From a virus, in the IMG/VR virus record IMGVR_UViG_3300031974_003505, positions 1-33,933 of that record: DNA of 33,933 bases. One strand, 5' to 3'. Positions 14,677-22,601 of this stretch are shown piece after piece. The translations under genes and the position numbers were made by a program. The notes beneath the pieces are model-generated. The model had not been told where the DNA came from. It was given only the letters and a program-made list of their open reading frames with translations, and did no database searches. Every line of letters begins with the position of its first letter. Within the stretch, counting starts at the first letter, position 1.

Positions 14677-14688
14677 GTTGGTACCTAC

Positions 14689-14898
14689 TTATCCCGAAAA
14701 TGCTTTGCTTATGCCGTTTGCGATAGCGGCGGTTTGTCTTTCAAGTTCGCGCCCCTCCAGCCACAACGCACGACCCAGATTTTCAGCCGTGTCGCTCTCA
14801 TGCGGCAGATGACGCATTCTGAGTGTTACGAGTTGCTCAAATCCGTTTCTTTCGATGAACTGACAGAACTCGTTTGCGTCTTTACCAAGCGCGGCAAG
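14689..14898 (-). CDS. E': Tail assembly chaperone E' extension (-1 frame)
   Basis: An open 69-codon stretch in the -1 frame relative to E, overlapping its last 24 codons and running to 12 bases before the tape-measure start. It encodes a helical protein (LGKDANEFCQFIERNGFEQL, ENLGRALWLEGRELERQ). No suitable ribosome site precedes its only ATG (14817), and it sits exactly where P2 E/E' and lambda G/GT use a -1 ribosomal frameshift to make a fused chaperone for the tape measure. The slip must occur after the -1-frame TGA at 14899-14901. I cannot see a canonical heptamer, so the exact site is open. Confidence 0.75.
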   Translation of the reverse strand, partial: LAALGKDANEFCQFIERNGFEQLVTLRMRHLPHESDTAENLGRALWLEGRELERQTAAIANGISKAFSG

Positions 14899-15152
14899 TC
14901 ACTGGTAAATTCTTCCGTGATCATGCCAACGGCTTCCATTACTAAAGTGGCGCGCGGGTTGTTTTGTCCGTCTGTAAATGTGCTCACAAACTTCGCGTGT
15001 TGCTCGTTATCTACTGCGTTAGACAGCATGTTGTAAGCGGGCAATACAGCGCCACCCTTGGTCATGCCGTCCACAAATTTGTTGTATGCCTTGTCGTCGA
15101 TCGTGAATTTAAAATCGACCGTTCCTGCTGTGATTAAAATCAATTTCGCCAT
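14826..15152 (-). CDS. E: Tail assembly chaperone E
   Basis: A 108-aa protein directly upstream of the tape-measure gene and downstream of the lysis cassette. It begins MAKLILITAGTVDFKFTIDDK and is predicted mixed alpha/beta; the C-terminal Ser/Thr-rich end (TQTSSVSSSKETDLSNS) is what the 0 frame yields if no frameshift occurs. Like other tail chaperones it should bind the tape-measure protein and recruit tube subunits. Identification rests mainly on position and on the overlapping -1 frame. Confidence 0.75.
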   Translation of the reverse strand: MAKLILITAGTVDFKFTIDDKAYNKFVDGMTKGGAVLPAYNMLSNAVDNEQHAKFVSTFTDGQNNPRATLVMEAVGMITEEFTSDLPRLVKTQTSSVSSSKETDLSNS

Positions 15153-15154
15153 TT

Positions 15155-15340
15155 CTATTCCCCTGCTTTTAAATTTTCACGAGCCAATTTTAGGTGCTCA
15201 TGCTTAAACCATAAATTTGTACAAAACGTTGCAACACCAATCATCAAACCACCAATTGCCACCCATTCATTAATAGATAGCCCATTGACTGTTGTTACAA
15301 GTGACACCCAATACGCTGTAGCAACCGTGGTTTTTTCCAT
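15155..15340 (-). CDS. Holin, HP1-type small membrane protein
   Basis: A 61-aa protein from the ATG at 15340 (AAGGAT upstream); a longer frame to 15394 would add an unlikely Lys-rich leader inside the upstream gene. It carries one clear transmembrane segment (EWVAIGGLMIGVATFCTNLWF), a weaker hydrophobic stretch before it and a charged Lys/His/Glu tail, as in the HP1 holin family. It forms inner-membrane holes that release the endolysin. It neighbours the amidase and the 3TM holin candidate. Confidence 0.75.
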   Translation of the reverse strand: MEKTTVATAYWVSLVTTVNGLSINEWVAIGGLMIGVATFCTNLWFKHEHLKLARENLKAGE

Positions 15341-15347
15341 GACCGTG

Positions 15348-15842
15348 TTATCCTTTTTTTGCTTCAAACATTTTTGTAATGAGTGGCATAACATTTTTAA
15401 TTGCCCGCTCTCCGAATAAAAAACCCAGCACCAGCACGTTGATCACCATCAGCGCGCTTTCTTGCTTTTGCGTTAATACCGTCCATTCCGCGAACCACAG
15501 AAAATCCATGTATAGTGTTGCGAATCCCCAAACTGGACGCTGCAGCCCCCGCAAAAAAATCATTACGGGGCCAAAAAATGGAATGGCTTTCAGGTCTGCG
15601 GCTGTGCCTTCGTATTCTGCGATGCGCTGGTTTAGCAGTTCGGCCGCGTCGTTTTCCGCTTTCGCAATGGCCTGTGCGGTTTGCGCATCAAGCTCTTTCA
15701 TTTTCAATTCAAACGCAGCAATTTGCTCTGGCGTCATGTCTGGCGGGAAATACGCTTTTAGTGTGTTAGCCGCTGTTTCGACAATGCCGCCCGTGCCCGT
15801 TAATCCGCTAAACAGCCCTGTGATTTTAGATAAAACGCTCAT
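15348..15842 (-). CDS. Second holin candidate, 3TM type
   Basis: A 164-aa protein from the ATG at 15842, which overlaps the amidase stop (TGATG). After an amphipathic, coiled-coil-like region rich in Ala/Glu/Lys (QIAAFELKMKELDAQTAQA) come hydrophobic segments (IPFFGPVMIFLRGL, VWGFATLYMDFLWFAEW, ALMVINVLVLGFLFGERAI). The architecture fits the three-transmembrane holin family first described in gene transfer agents. Together with the HP1-type holin it gives two membrane lysis proteins beside one endolysin, a holin/antiholin or pinholin arrangement. Confidence 0.7.
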   Translation of the reverse strand: MSVLSKITGLFSGLTGTGGIVETAANTLKAYFPPDMTPEQIAAFELKMKELDAQTAQAIAKAENDAAELLNQRIAEYEGTAADLKAIPFFGPVMIFLRGLQRPVWGFATLYMDFLWFAEWTVLTQKQESALMVINVLVLGFLFGERAIKNVMPLITKMFEAKKG

Positions 15843-16243
15843 CAATCAATGCTCCGTTTCTGCACGTCTGCCCACCACGCTTTCACGTCGAAATTAGGGC
15901 AGGTTTTGTGCGTGTTCAAATCGCAATGGCCCACGATCTGAGCGTCTGGGTATTGCTCATGCAGGACCAAAAACAAACCCTCTAACGATCGCATTTGCTC
16001 GTCTGTAAATTTGTCACGACCGATCAAGCACACACCCAGCGATTCATGGTTGTAAGGATCCGCATGCGCACCCTGCCAATAGACAGGGCGGCCCGCTTCA
16101 ATGCTTCCATCTAGCGTAATGACGGCATGGTATCCAATACCGTCCCAACCGCGCTCCAAGTGCCAGCGATGAATATCGGCGGCGCTAGTTTCGCGACCGT
16201 TTGGCGTATCCGCACAATGAACCACCAGATAGTTAATGTTCAT
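15842..16243 (-). CDS. Endolysin, N-acetylmuramoyl-L-alanine amidase
   Basis: A 133-aa T7-lysozyme-like amidase (Amidase_2) that cuts the amide bond between MurNAc and L-Ala in peptidoglycan. The predicted zinc ligands are His9 (LVVHCADT), His106 (IVGHCDLN) and Cys115 (HKTCPNFD), with Lys113 in the place of the catalytic Lys of T7 lysozyme. The YHAVITLDGSIEAGRP block and NHESLGVCLIG are typical. There is no signal peptide, so it needs a holin. It lies in the lysis cassette between the tube gene and the holins. Confidence 0.92.
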   Translation of the reverse strand: MNINYLVVHCADTPNGRETSAADIHRWHLERGWDGIGYHAVITLDGSIEAGRPVYWQGAHADPYNHESLGVCLIGRDKFTDEQMRSLEGLFLVLHEQYPDAQIVGHCDLNTHKTCPNFDVKAWWADVQKRSID

Positions 16244-16699
16244 TTACAGACCCAATGTGTCTAAAAAGTCTTGATCGAGATACGGCACGCCGTTGATCTC
16301 AACAAAGCGCGAATCGGTCACAGAATATGGAATGGTGTGCTCCAGTTTGTCGCCACCGTCCGCCGCTGCATCCAGCACCTTGGTCAGTTTCAGCTTGCAG
16401 CCGTACGCCGCCGTTTTAAACGATTGGTCGACTGTTTCACCTACCGCCACAATGTCGAAAACAGGCAGTTGCTGGAACGATCCGACTTTTCGCGCTTGCT
16501 CAATAATCAAATTGAAATTCACGGTGTCCACGGTGATTTCACCGCTGGCGGACACCAATCCACGAACATGACCATCTGGCACACCGCGGGTCGTCGTTTC
16601 TTTCACGCCGTCTTCTACGCTGAGCGTGAACTGTTTTACATTGATCAGTGCTGTGCCCAAGCCAATGTTTATGTCTGCGCCTGAAATATGAGTTGGCAT
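16244..16699 (-). CDS. Tail tube protein (DUF2597 type)
   Basis: A 151-aa protein resembling the DUF2597 family found in K139/HP1-like phages at the position of P2 FII. It starts MPTHISGADINIGLGTALIN, with FTLSVEDGVKETTTRGVPDG, a pattern of alternating beta strands and a conserved VDTVNFNLI segment. It polymerises into the inner tail tube around the tape measure. It directly follows the sheath gene. Confidence 0.85.
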   Translation of the reverse strand: MPTHISGADINIGLGTALINVKQFTLSVEDGVKETTTRGVPDGHVRGLVSASGEITVDTVNFNLIIEQARKVGSFQQLPVFDIVAVGETVDQSFKTAAYGCKLKLTKVLDAAADGGDKLEHTIPYSVTDSRFVEINGVPYLDQDFLDTLGL

Positions 16700-16702
16700 T
16701 TT

Positions 16703-17803
16703 TTACACCTCGTTACTGAGAACTAGCGCCACTGTGGCCGCGATGGCTTTAGGGCAGTTATAAGGACGAACAAGCAGCGGAATGGCCACGCTGGTTCGCG
16801 TTTTCCAGACAATCGACACATCGCCGTCTTGTGGTTTTTTCACTGTTCCGGGTTGATCACCAACGCTAACGCTGCGATCAATCATTGGTCGCATGAAATA
16901 CGCTTCATGCGCTGCAATTGACGCAGGCGTGCTGTTCATTGAGCGATCACCAATCTTTTTGGTCGCTAACACCAATACTTCGCGCTTTACGGCATTAACA
17001 ACACGACAATTTTCAATCACTGAAAAATCACTGGCTTCGACCGCCAGTGTCATGCCGTCGCTGCAGTAAATGCCGTCTTGTCCGGCGTAAATTTGTGGCA
17101 CTGTGCCGCGTGCATTGTTTAATGCTGTGGCATGGCTCATGTTGTACGTCACGCCGTCCGCGTCTTCTGGTAATGTCGAAATGCCGACAATGGCACCGGT
17201 TGCCACGCGCATGGGCGTGTCTGCAATCGATAGAGCTTCGTCACATAGTCGACCGCAATAAGCACCTAACCAACCTGGGAACACTTGCGGAACCAACGAC
17301 ATGAGCGGCATTGCGGCGCCATCTTGAATGGCTTCAAAATCGGCAATGAAATCCATCCACGTTTGCGTGCTGCTATCCATTGCAGCTGTGACAGCGATCA
17401 TGTGCATGTATCGTCCAAACTCGTTTTCCGCGCTGGTGATCGCCACGTTCATTTCGTCCAGTTCTGCCGTAGTCGCCACTGGATCAGTGACCACAACCAT
17501 TTCGCACGATAGATTCTGTGCCATAGCTGTATCGAATGCGGTTTCCCAACCGCCAGCCGATGCCAACGGCATGGCAACGCACGTCCAGTTGGTGCCAGCA
17601 TTGTTGCGGGCCCACTCGACTGCGGTTTTTAATTTGCTGGATGGAACGCCCAGCACTTCGTCCAAATCGCTGGTTTGATCGATGTATTGAATGGTTCCTG
17701 CGTTTTTACCTGCCGCGCCGATGAATAAAAATTGATTCTCGGTGCTCGTAAAATCGCCGCTACCTGTGTCAACACTGCTGACGCTTACTTTGCCTAATGC
17801 CAT
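16703..17803 (-). CDS. Contractile tail sheath protein (DUF2586 type)
   Basis: A 366-aa sheath protein of the DUF2586 family, the HP1/K139 counterpart of P2 FI. Visible features are a start MALGKVSVSSVDTGSG, FLFIGAAGKNAGTI, TWMDFIADFEAIQDG and a C-terminal beta-domain containing VSIVWKTRTSVAIPLLVRPYN, which in sheath proteins forms the handshake with neighbours. It lies between the S-like completion gene and the tube gene, the usual sheath-tube order. Confidence 0.88.
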   Translation of the reverse strand: MALGKVSVSSVDTGSGDFTSTENQFLFIGAAGKNAGTIQYIDQTSDLDEVLGVPSSKLKTAVEWARNNAGTNWTCVAMPLASAGGWETAFDTAMAQNLSCEMVVVTDPVATTAELDEMNVAITSAENEFGRYMHMIAVTAAMDSSTQTWMDFIADFEAIQDGAAMPLMSLVPQVFPGWLGAYCGRLCDEALSIADTPMRVATGAIVGISTLPEDADGVTYNMSHATALNNARGTVPQIYAGQDGIYCSDGMTLAVEASDFSVIENCRVVNAVKREVLVLATKKIGDRSMNSTPASIAAHEAYFMRPMIDRSVSVGDQPGTVKKPQDGDVSIVWKTRTSVAIPLLVRPYNCPKAIAATVALVLSNEV

Positions 17804-17808
17804 GTTAT

Positions 17809-18480
17809 TTACCTGCCTTTTCTGTATTCGTTTTTAATAACTTCAATAGTTAATGCTCTTACCCATTTCGCATCATTGGGAAAGAACTTGCGATCTGGCA
17901 ATATCGTGTCCCAACTAGACACGCGGCTTTCACCGGCCCTTAGCGCATAAAGAATCCCCAATGCTTGAAATTTCGTTAAATTCTTCATGATCCATGTTTG
18001 ACTAACTCGCCGCTTCTTTCCGCCTTTTGCTGCAACTCGAAAGCCTAATGCGTTCATTGCCACCGCTTGCTTTCTTGTTGCCTCATCGTTTTTCCAAGCT
18101 TCTTTTTGCTCATTACTCATGCGCCTAGCTTTGGCTTTTCGCCTCATGCCCATTTGATGCTCATAGGCAATGCGAGCCATCATGTCGTTTTTGAATCCAA
18201 TCGTTACATCATTAGGGCTGGCCTTCTGTCTCATGTTTTTACTTTTAACCAATCCGCTTAACATCTTTCCTTTTTTGGTTCTTCGCTTTTTTCGACCTTC
18301 AAATGATCTACCGCTTACATCTCGTTGCTGGCGAACATTTATCCGTGCTTGCTTTTGCACTTCTCGACCAATTTGTGACATGGCGCGCTTACGCCGTGCT
18401 GGCGGCAATGTGAGCAACTTAAGCTCAGCCATTAACAATCCATCATTACTCCAGCTTGCGCTTACACCGTTATTATTCAT
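17809..18480 (-). CDS. S: Tail completion / virion morphogenesis protein S
   Basis: A 223-aa, strongly basic protein of the P2 gpS virion-morphogenesis family. The N-terminal part, PPARRKRAMSQIGREVQKQARINVRQQRDVSGRSF in pieces, and the following Lys/Arg-rich GRKKRRTKKGKM are typical; so is IGFKNDMMARIAYEHQMGM. P2 gpS is about 150 aa, so this one has a branch-specific C-terminal extension (KKRRVSQTWIMKNLTKFQALG). It is needed to finish the tail top for head joining. It overlaps R by 8 bases. Confidence 0.85.
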   Translation of the reverse strand: MNNNGVSASWSNDGLLMAELKLLTLPPARRKRAMSQIGREVQKQARINVRQQRDVSGRSFEGRKKRRTKKGKMLSGLVKSKNMRQKASPNDVTIGFKNDMMARIAYEHQMGMRRKAKARRMSNEQKEAWKNDEATRKQAVAMNALGFRVAAKGGKKRRVSQTWIMKNLTKFQALGILYALRAGESRVSSWDTILPDRKFFPNDAKWVRALTIEVIKNEYRKGR

Positions 18481-18934
18481 TCTGGTTAATCAGTTCGAAC
18501 GATTCGGCTATATCGTGCTCTGGTGTTTCTAACGTCCAGCGCTTGCCCGCGTATTCAATACCACCTCTGGCGCTTTCAGCTATGTACACGTCTTCTTCAA
18601 ACATCAGCGTGATTTCTACGTCCGCTGTGTAGTCGTCATAAACATCCACAGCGATGTCTGGTGTTCGTTCTTCTTCGCTCATGTCGCTGCGATCGTCGTT
18701 GTCTTCTAGCCATGTGATTAATCTGGCGCTTAGCAGGTCAATCGAGTGTTTTTGATATTCGTAATGCTCTATTGAGTAAACCGCTCTATAGCTCATGCGA
18801 TGCAATAAGACGCGATTGCCTTCGTACTTCCCCCGCACTTCTAGCGCGATGTTTTCAGCCCACACCATGAGTTTTTCATGCTGAAACATGCGACAAGCAA
18901 CCAAATGCGCGCGCAGGGCGCCCATCTTTTTCAT
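18473..18934 (-). CDS. R: Tail completion protein R
   Basis: A 153-aa protein of the P2 gpR tail-completion type. It begins MKKMGALRAHLVACRMFQHEKL; the central LHRMSYRAVYSIEHYEYQKHSIDLLSARLITWLEDND pattern (here in part) and the acidic TPDIAVDVYDDYTADVEITLMFEEDVY region match the family. It overlaps L by ATGA and S by 8 bases, so L, R and S are co-translated. Confidence 0.85.
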   Translation of the reverse strand: MKKMGALRAHLVACRMFQHEKLMVWAENIALEVRGKYEGNRVLLHRMSYRAVYSIEHYEYQKHSIDLLSARLITWLEDNDDRSDMSEEERTPDIAVDVYDDYTADVEITLMFEEDVYIAESARGGIEYAGKRWTLETPEHDIAESFELINQNE

Positions 18935-19437
18935 ATAATTTTTGCTCTGAATCCGCTGGCGAATTTTGCGCCCATAGACAAGGCGCCGTTGTCGACTGCA
19001 GCGGTCATAATGCGTTTGTTCAGCTGGTCAATGGCATGCCAAGCTGATCCGCGAAATTCGTCAATTAATACGTCTCCGCGCTCGCCCTGCACTTCTGCCG
19101 CGCTTTTACGGTTTACGGTTTCAAAAAACTTGATCAGGCCTGAACGGGCCAAGCTCATGACGGCGCGTTTGTACACTTCAACCAAGTCGGCTTCGAATGC
19201 TTCCAGTGTTTCCGCAACGATCACGCTTTGCATGATCAACACGCTGTCTGTTAGATGTTCGTTAACGTGACGCATGGCGCTTTTTAACTCATACAGCAGC
19301 GGGCCTTCTTCGTATTCGCCTGGCAATCGATATGTGTCGATGAACACCTGCAGTTCGATATCAGGAAAAAACGGACGGCTGTTGGTAACCACTGTGTCCG
19401 TGGTGTTTTCTGGGTATGTCATGCCGTTTAAACTCAC
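18931..19437 (-). CDS. L: Head completion protein L
   Basis: A 168-aa P2 gpL-type head-completion protein, the adaptor that closes the portal vertex after packaging. Helical pattern with PFFPDIELQVFIDTYRLPGEYEE, LKSAMRHVNEHL, and YKRAVMSLARSGLIKFFETVNRK agrees with the family. AGGAGAACGAAG precedes the ATG, a strong ribosome site. The 100 bases between the M stop and this gene hold no separate start and are discussed as a -1 extension of M. Confidence 0.88.
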   Translation of the reverse strand: MSLNGMTYPENTTDTVVTNSRPFFPDIELQVFIDTYRLPGEYEEGPLLYELKSAMRHVNEHLTDSVLIMQSVIVAETLEAFEADLVEVYKRAVMSLARSGLIKFFETVNRKSAAEVQGERGDVLIDEFRGSAWHAIDQLNKRIMTAAVDNGALSMGAKFASGFRAKII

Positions 19438-19454
19438 TTCGTTCTCCTAATTTC

Positions 19455-19553
19455 TCATGTAAAACACAGCGCAATCGGCTTATGGTCGTTGCCATAAATG
19501 ACGCCGCCTAAGCCGATGCCTGTGCCGCTTGGGGAGCCTGTTAAGCGTTTTTT
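19455..19553 (-). other. Candidate -1 ribosomal frameshift and extension of gene M
   Basis: The heptamer A AAA AAC (19547-19553, minus strand) lies in the phase required for -1 slippage, with 0-frame codons AAA AAC, just one codon before the M stop at 19541. After slippage the -1 frame is open for 30 codons to a TGA at 19455-19457 and reads RLTGSPSGTGIG, then LGGVIYGNDHKPIALCFT. This Gly-rich, beta-like peptide fills the whole M-L gap. Seen in the sequence: heptamer, phase and open frame. Inferred: actual frameshifting and a second, 318-aa form of M. Confidence 0.45.
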
Positions 19554-20410
19554 TCGCTTTTCTTTTTTCCGAGCTTTTCGGTTAATTCGTTAATTTTGCC
19601 TTTTGCGCCAGCGCGCGGATTAATTGCCATGGCTTTTTCAAATGCAGACAAGGCCTCTGGGTATTCGGTCAATTCGTACAGGTGTTTGCCGAGCATTACG
19701 TACATTTTCCCGCGCACAACGTCTGGCAGCTGCCAGCTGTCTTGCTCCATTGTTTTGATCAATTCGTACAGATAAGGGCCCGCCGATCGGTTCGCTTTTA
19801 ACTGATCATTTGCCCAGTCGTAGACCTGGTCACAAATGAACACGTAAATCGTGGCGCTAAAGCGTTCTGGCATTCGGTGAATTTTTTGCTTAGCGAGATG
19901 CAGGCCCAGTGGCAATGCACGGGCAATATCGCCAAGGTCAAACATCCAGATCATGAACCACACAGCCACGATGTTTGGGTATTTCGCGGCGCCTTTTACA
20001 TAGCCATTAACAAACGCTTCCAGCTTTACAATGGCCTCGGCCTTGTAGGCTTTGCGGTCTTCTATGTCTTCGATATGCAGCATTTCATCAATGGTATCTG
20101 CCACAATGACTTTGTGTGTTTCTAGCTCTGGATTGCCGATGTATTCACCATCGCCCAGCCTGTCTTTGATTTTTTCAATGTCGCTTTCTACCCAATCAAC
20201 TCGGTTATCTAGGTCGTTAACATCGTCTTTTACGCCTTCAATTTGGCTTTCAAGCTTTTGACTCTTACTGACTGTAGAGCTTGTTTTTTGCATGCCTTGG
20301 CGCAGCTTAGAAGGCCCTTTGCTTTCGCTTGGCTCCGTTTTTTTTGGCTGAGCAATGCTTGTGTTTTGCTTGGCCAGTTTGGCTAGTCGTCTTTGCTGTA
20401 TTAGGTTCAT
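19541..20410 (-). CDS. M: Terminase small subunit M
   Basis: A 289-aa small terminase (P2 gpM family; P2 M is about 247 aa) that recognises the packaging site and loads gpP. The N-terminal ~85 residues are a polar coiled-coil arm (SKSQKLESQIEGVKDDV, LDNRVDWVESDIEKIKDRL), longer than in P2. The family core follows, with VAVWFMIWMFDLGDIARALPL, IYVFICDQVYDWAN and the end YLYELIKTMEQDSWQLPDVV. The final LYELTEYPEALSAFEKAMAINP resembles a TPR helix pair. The C-terminus is Lys-rich and contains a possible frameshift site. Confidence 0.9.
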   Translation of the reverse strand: MNLIQQRRLAKLAKQNTSIAQPKKTEPSESKGPSKLRQGMQKTSSTVSKSQKLESQIEGVKDDVNDLDNRVDWVESDIEKIKDRLGDGEYIGNPELETHKVIVADTIDEMLHIEDIEDRKAYKAEAIVKLEAFVNGYVKGAAKYPNIVAVWFMIWMFDLGDIARALPLGLHLAKQKIHRMPERFSATIYVFICDQVYDWANDQLKANRSAGPYLYELIKTMEQDSWQLPDVVRGKMYVMLGKHLYELTEYPEALSAFEKAMAINPRAGAKGKINELTEKLGKKKSEKNA

Positions 20411-20436
20411 GCTGTCTCTGCTTATTCGGCTTAATC

Positions 20437-20464
20437 AATGGCACTCGCATTAACGAATGCCATT
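20437..20464. other. Stable hairpin between N and M
   Basis: AATGGCA (20437-20443) pairs with TGCCATT (20458-20464), extended after one mismatch by TCG/CGA around a six-base loop. No U-run follows on either strand. In the late transcript it lies between the capsid stop and the M start, a usual place for an mRNA-stabilising or processing element that protects abundant capsid mRNA. Confidence 0.5.
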
Positions 20465-20480
20465 TGTTAAACCAATTGGT

Positions 20481-21503
20481 TTATTCGGCTACGTACGCAA
20501 CCACATTAGTTGCTGCTGCGATCGCGCGGTACTCTTCAACGATGTAAGCCTCATTGAACGAGTTAAAGTCTTCGATCTGGTCTTTTTCTGGCTTGTCTTT
20601 GATATGACGGCGCCATGTTCCCTCTTGGCGATAAATCGACAAGTTGGAGTAAAAGGTGATCATCACCGCGTTTTCGGGGAAATACGGTGGCGTTTCCGCA
20701 GGCAAGCCGCCGTAAGTGTCGAGCAATCGGCCGCCATCCAAGTGGCGTTTTTCGCTCGGCTCATCACCGCCCGCTGCATAGAACTTGCTTTCAGCAATGC
20801 TGATCAAGTTGCTGCCGATGAACACGCGTAAGCGTGGATCATTTCGGAACACTGGATCGATGCTGTTTTTCAGGTCACGAACCATGGCGTCAAGGTTCGG
20901 ATAGTCACCGCCCGCGCCGATGGTGATTTCATCGTCGTCGATTTGCTCACTCGCTTCGTTGCGAATTTTCTGGAACCAGCCAATGTTCACGTCTTGCCCG
21001 AGCGGGTTTGTCGTTGGGTCCGTGGTAGTCGCGGCGCTGGTGCCGTACCATCCAATGCGCAGGCGGTCGTTAGTGATCGCCATGCGAATTGCGGACGCGT
21101 ACAGTTCAGCAAATTTGCCATTTGAGACGTGTTTCCACTGGTCAACGATGCTGTATTTCAACGCCACATCTGCGTTGGTTTGTTTCAGCGCGTAGCCGAA
21201 TTTTTCCAACGAATGCAGGCTGCGCGGCACGCGCTCAGCTGACCCGCTTGTATCGGTGCGTCCAGCTACTAGACCAGACACGAATAAGCCGATTTTTTCA
21301 CCGACCATTTCAGTCACGGCCACGTTTGAATTGATCTTGCCCAAAAACGGCGAACCGTCTTCAACGGCTTTTTCGAATAATTTCTGCACGGCTGCTGGAG
21401 TGATGGCAAATTGTTTGCCAACACCAACACCCACGGATTCATGTAAGCGCTGGGTGTAGTCGTCTAACTGTTTACGGCCCTTTTCTGATAGTGCGTAATT
21501 CAT
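20481..21503 (-). CDS. N: Major capsid protein N
   Basis: A 340-aa HK97-fold capsid protein of the P2 gpN family (P2 N precursor 357 aa). Clear family blocks are ITPAAVQKLFEKAVEDGSPFLGKIN, VPRSLHSLEKFGYALKQTNADVAL in part, FAELYASAIRMAITNDRLRIGWYG and NPLGQDVNIGWFQKIR. The N-terminus should be removed by the gpO protease during maturation. Strong ribosome site AAAAGGAAAAACC. It lies between scaffold/protease O and terminase M, in canonical P2 order. Confidence 0.95.
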   Translation of the reverse strand: MNYALSEKGRKQLDDYTQRLHESVGVGVGKQFAITPAAVQKLFEKAVEDGSPFLGKINSNVAVTEMVGEKIGLFVSGLVAGRTDTSGSAERVPRSLHSLEKFGYALKQTNADVALKYSIVDQWKHVSNGKFAELYASAIRMAITNDRLRIGWYGTSAATTTDPTTNPLGQDVNIGWFQKIRNEASEQIDDDEITIGAGGDYPNLDAMVRDLKNSIDPVFRNDPRLRVFIGSNLISIAESKFYAAGGDEPSEKRHLDGGRLLDTYGGLPAETPPYFPENAVMITFYSNLSIYRQEGTWRRHIKDKPEKDQIEDFNSFNEAYIVEEYRAIAAATNVVAYVAE

Positions 21504-21558
21504 GGTTTTTCCTTTTGATGATTCTGATTAAAGCGGCTCCCCAGTCGCTGGAATATGA

Positions 21559-22440
21559 TTAAAAAACGTCGAACGAGTCTGTCGCTTCGCCTTTGCTTTT
21601 TGTCGGCAATTCGGTTTTGTCTGCCATCGCTGCCGTAAAATCGCTTTGCAGCTTGGCAAAGTTTTCTGTGAGCGCGCCCAGCGTTTCCGCTTGCGCCGCG
21701 AACTCGGCTTTTTCTGCCTCTAACGCGGTGATTTTTTCTTTCAACGCGGCAATTTCTGTTGCGTAATCACGTGGCGCTTCGTCGTCCGATGGCGCGTCTT
21801 TTTCTGTCAACGTGGCCAGTTTGGTTTTGAATTCACCTAGTTCGTCTTGCAGCTTTTTAAATGCTGCTTTTTCTGCGTCTGTCATGGGGTCGTCATCCTG
21901 TGTTGGGGAGGTTTGTTTGCTAAAGAATCGCTGTAAAAAATTGGGGCGCTTTTTGATTTCAGCGGCCAATTCTTCGTCTGTTTGGGGTGCGTTAAAGTCC
22001 AGCTCTATGCCGTCTTCATTCGCGAAAATTTGGGAGTGTTCGCCATTCTGGCTAAAGGAAAGTTGTTCCGTCCCAAGGCTGGCTGGCTCGTCTGTAATAG
22101 CCAAATGCATCAAATAAGCCTTACCCGTCGCGGCGAAATCTTCGATCACGCGAATGCTGGTAAAGAGTTTTTGGCCTGCTTTGTTGAGCGCAATCAGCAT
22201 CTTGTTGGCTTTGATTTGAGCAAATAAGCACAAGCGGCCTTTTGCGTCTTTCTCGGCTTTTACCGCGACTACTTGGCCGTAATTGCCATACCAACCGTAG
22301 TGATCTTGGAAAATACTGGCGGTGTATTCGTCAATGTCGTAAGTTTCAGCCATGTCTTTAATCCACTGCTCTTTGATCTCGCGACCATCCACAGTAGGCC
22401 CAGACGTTGCCACTTTGAACCACTTTGAACTCGTTGCCAT
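21559..22440 (-). CDS. O: Capsid scaffold and maturation protease O
   Basis: A 293-aa P2 gpO homologue (P2 O is 284 aa). The N-terminal half is the serine protease; a likely His is in FQDHYGWYGNYG and a likely Ser in LGTEQLSFSQ. The C-terminal half is the coiled-coil scaffold (ATEIAALKEKITALEAEKAEFA). The ATG at 22440 follows AAGGGCG at a good distance and is preferred to the upstream ATG at 22458, which lacks a ribosome site. It is the first gene of the leftward late operon. Confidence 0.92.
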   Translation of the reverse strand: MATSSKWFKVATSGPTVDGREIKEQWIKDMAETYDIDEYTASIFQDHYGWYGNYGQVVAVKAEKDAKGRLCLFAQIKANKMLIALNKAGQKLFTSIRVIEDFAATGKAYLMHLAITDEPASLGTEQLSFSQNGEHSQIFANEDGIELDFNAPQTDEELAAEIKKRPNFLQRFFSKQTSPTQDDDPMTDAEKAAFKKLQDELGEFKTKLATLTEKDAPSDDEAPRDYATEIAALKEKITALEAEKAEFAAQAETLGALTENFAKLQSDFTAAMADKTELPTKSKGEATDSFDVF

Positions 22441-22601
22441 TGTTTCGCCCTTCACCATTGATCAATAATTTTTTCAACGATAGGCGGCTTATATCCTGCT
22501 TTCCAGCGTGCTAAATCCACCAAATTGCGATAACTCAACAATCACAACACCCTGTATTTGCTGACATTATTAGTTGTTGCCATGGCGGCTAATATGGCCG
22601 C
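22441..22601. promoter_or_regulatory. Divergent late promoter region between O and P
   Basis: The 161 bases separate the leftward O operon from the rightward P-Q genes, as in P2, where Ogr-activated late promoters PO and PP lie. I looked for the P2-type TGT-N12-ACA activator site and found no clean match, so the exact promoters are not assigned. Location alone supports the call. Confidence 0.5.

Noticed and set aside
21504-21567. A -1 frame extension after the end of scaffold gene O
   Set aside because: About 20 codons stay open, but no tandem slippery site is in phase (GTT TTT does not re-pair), so chance is sufficient.
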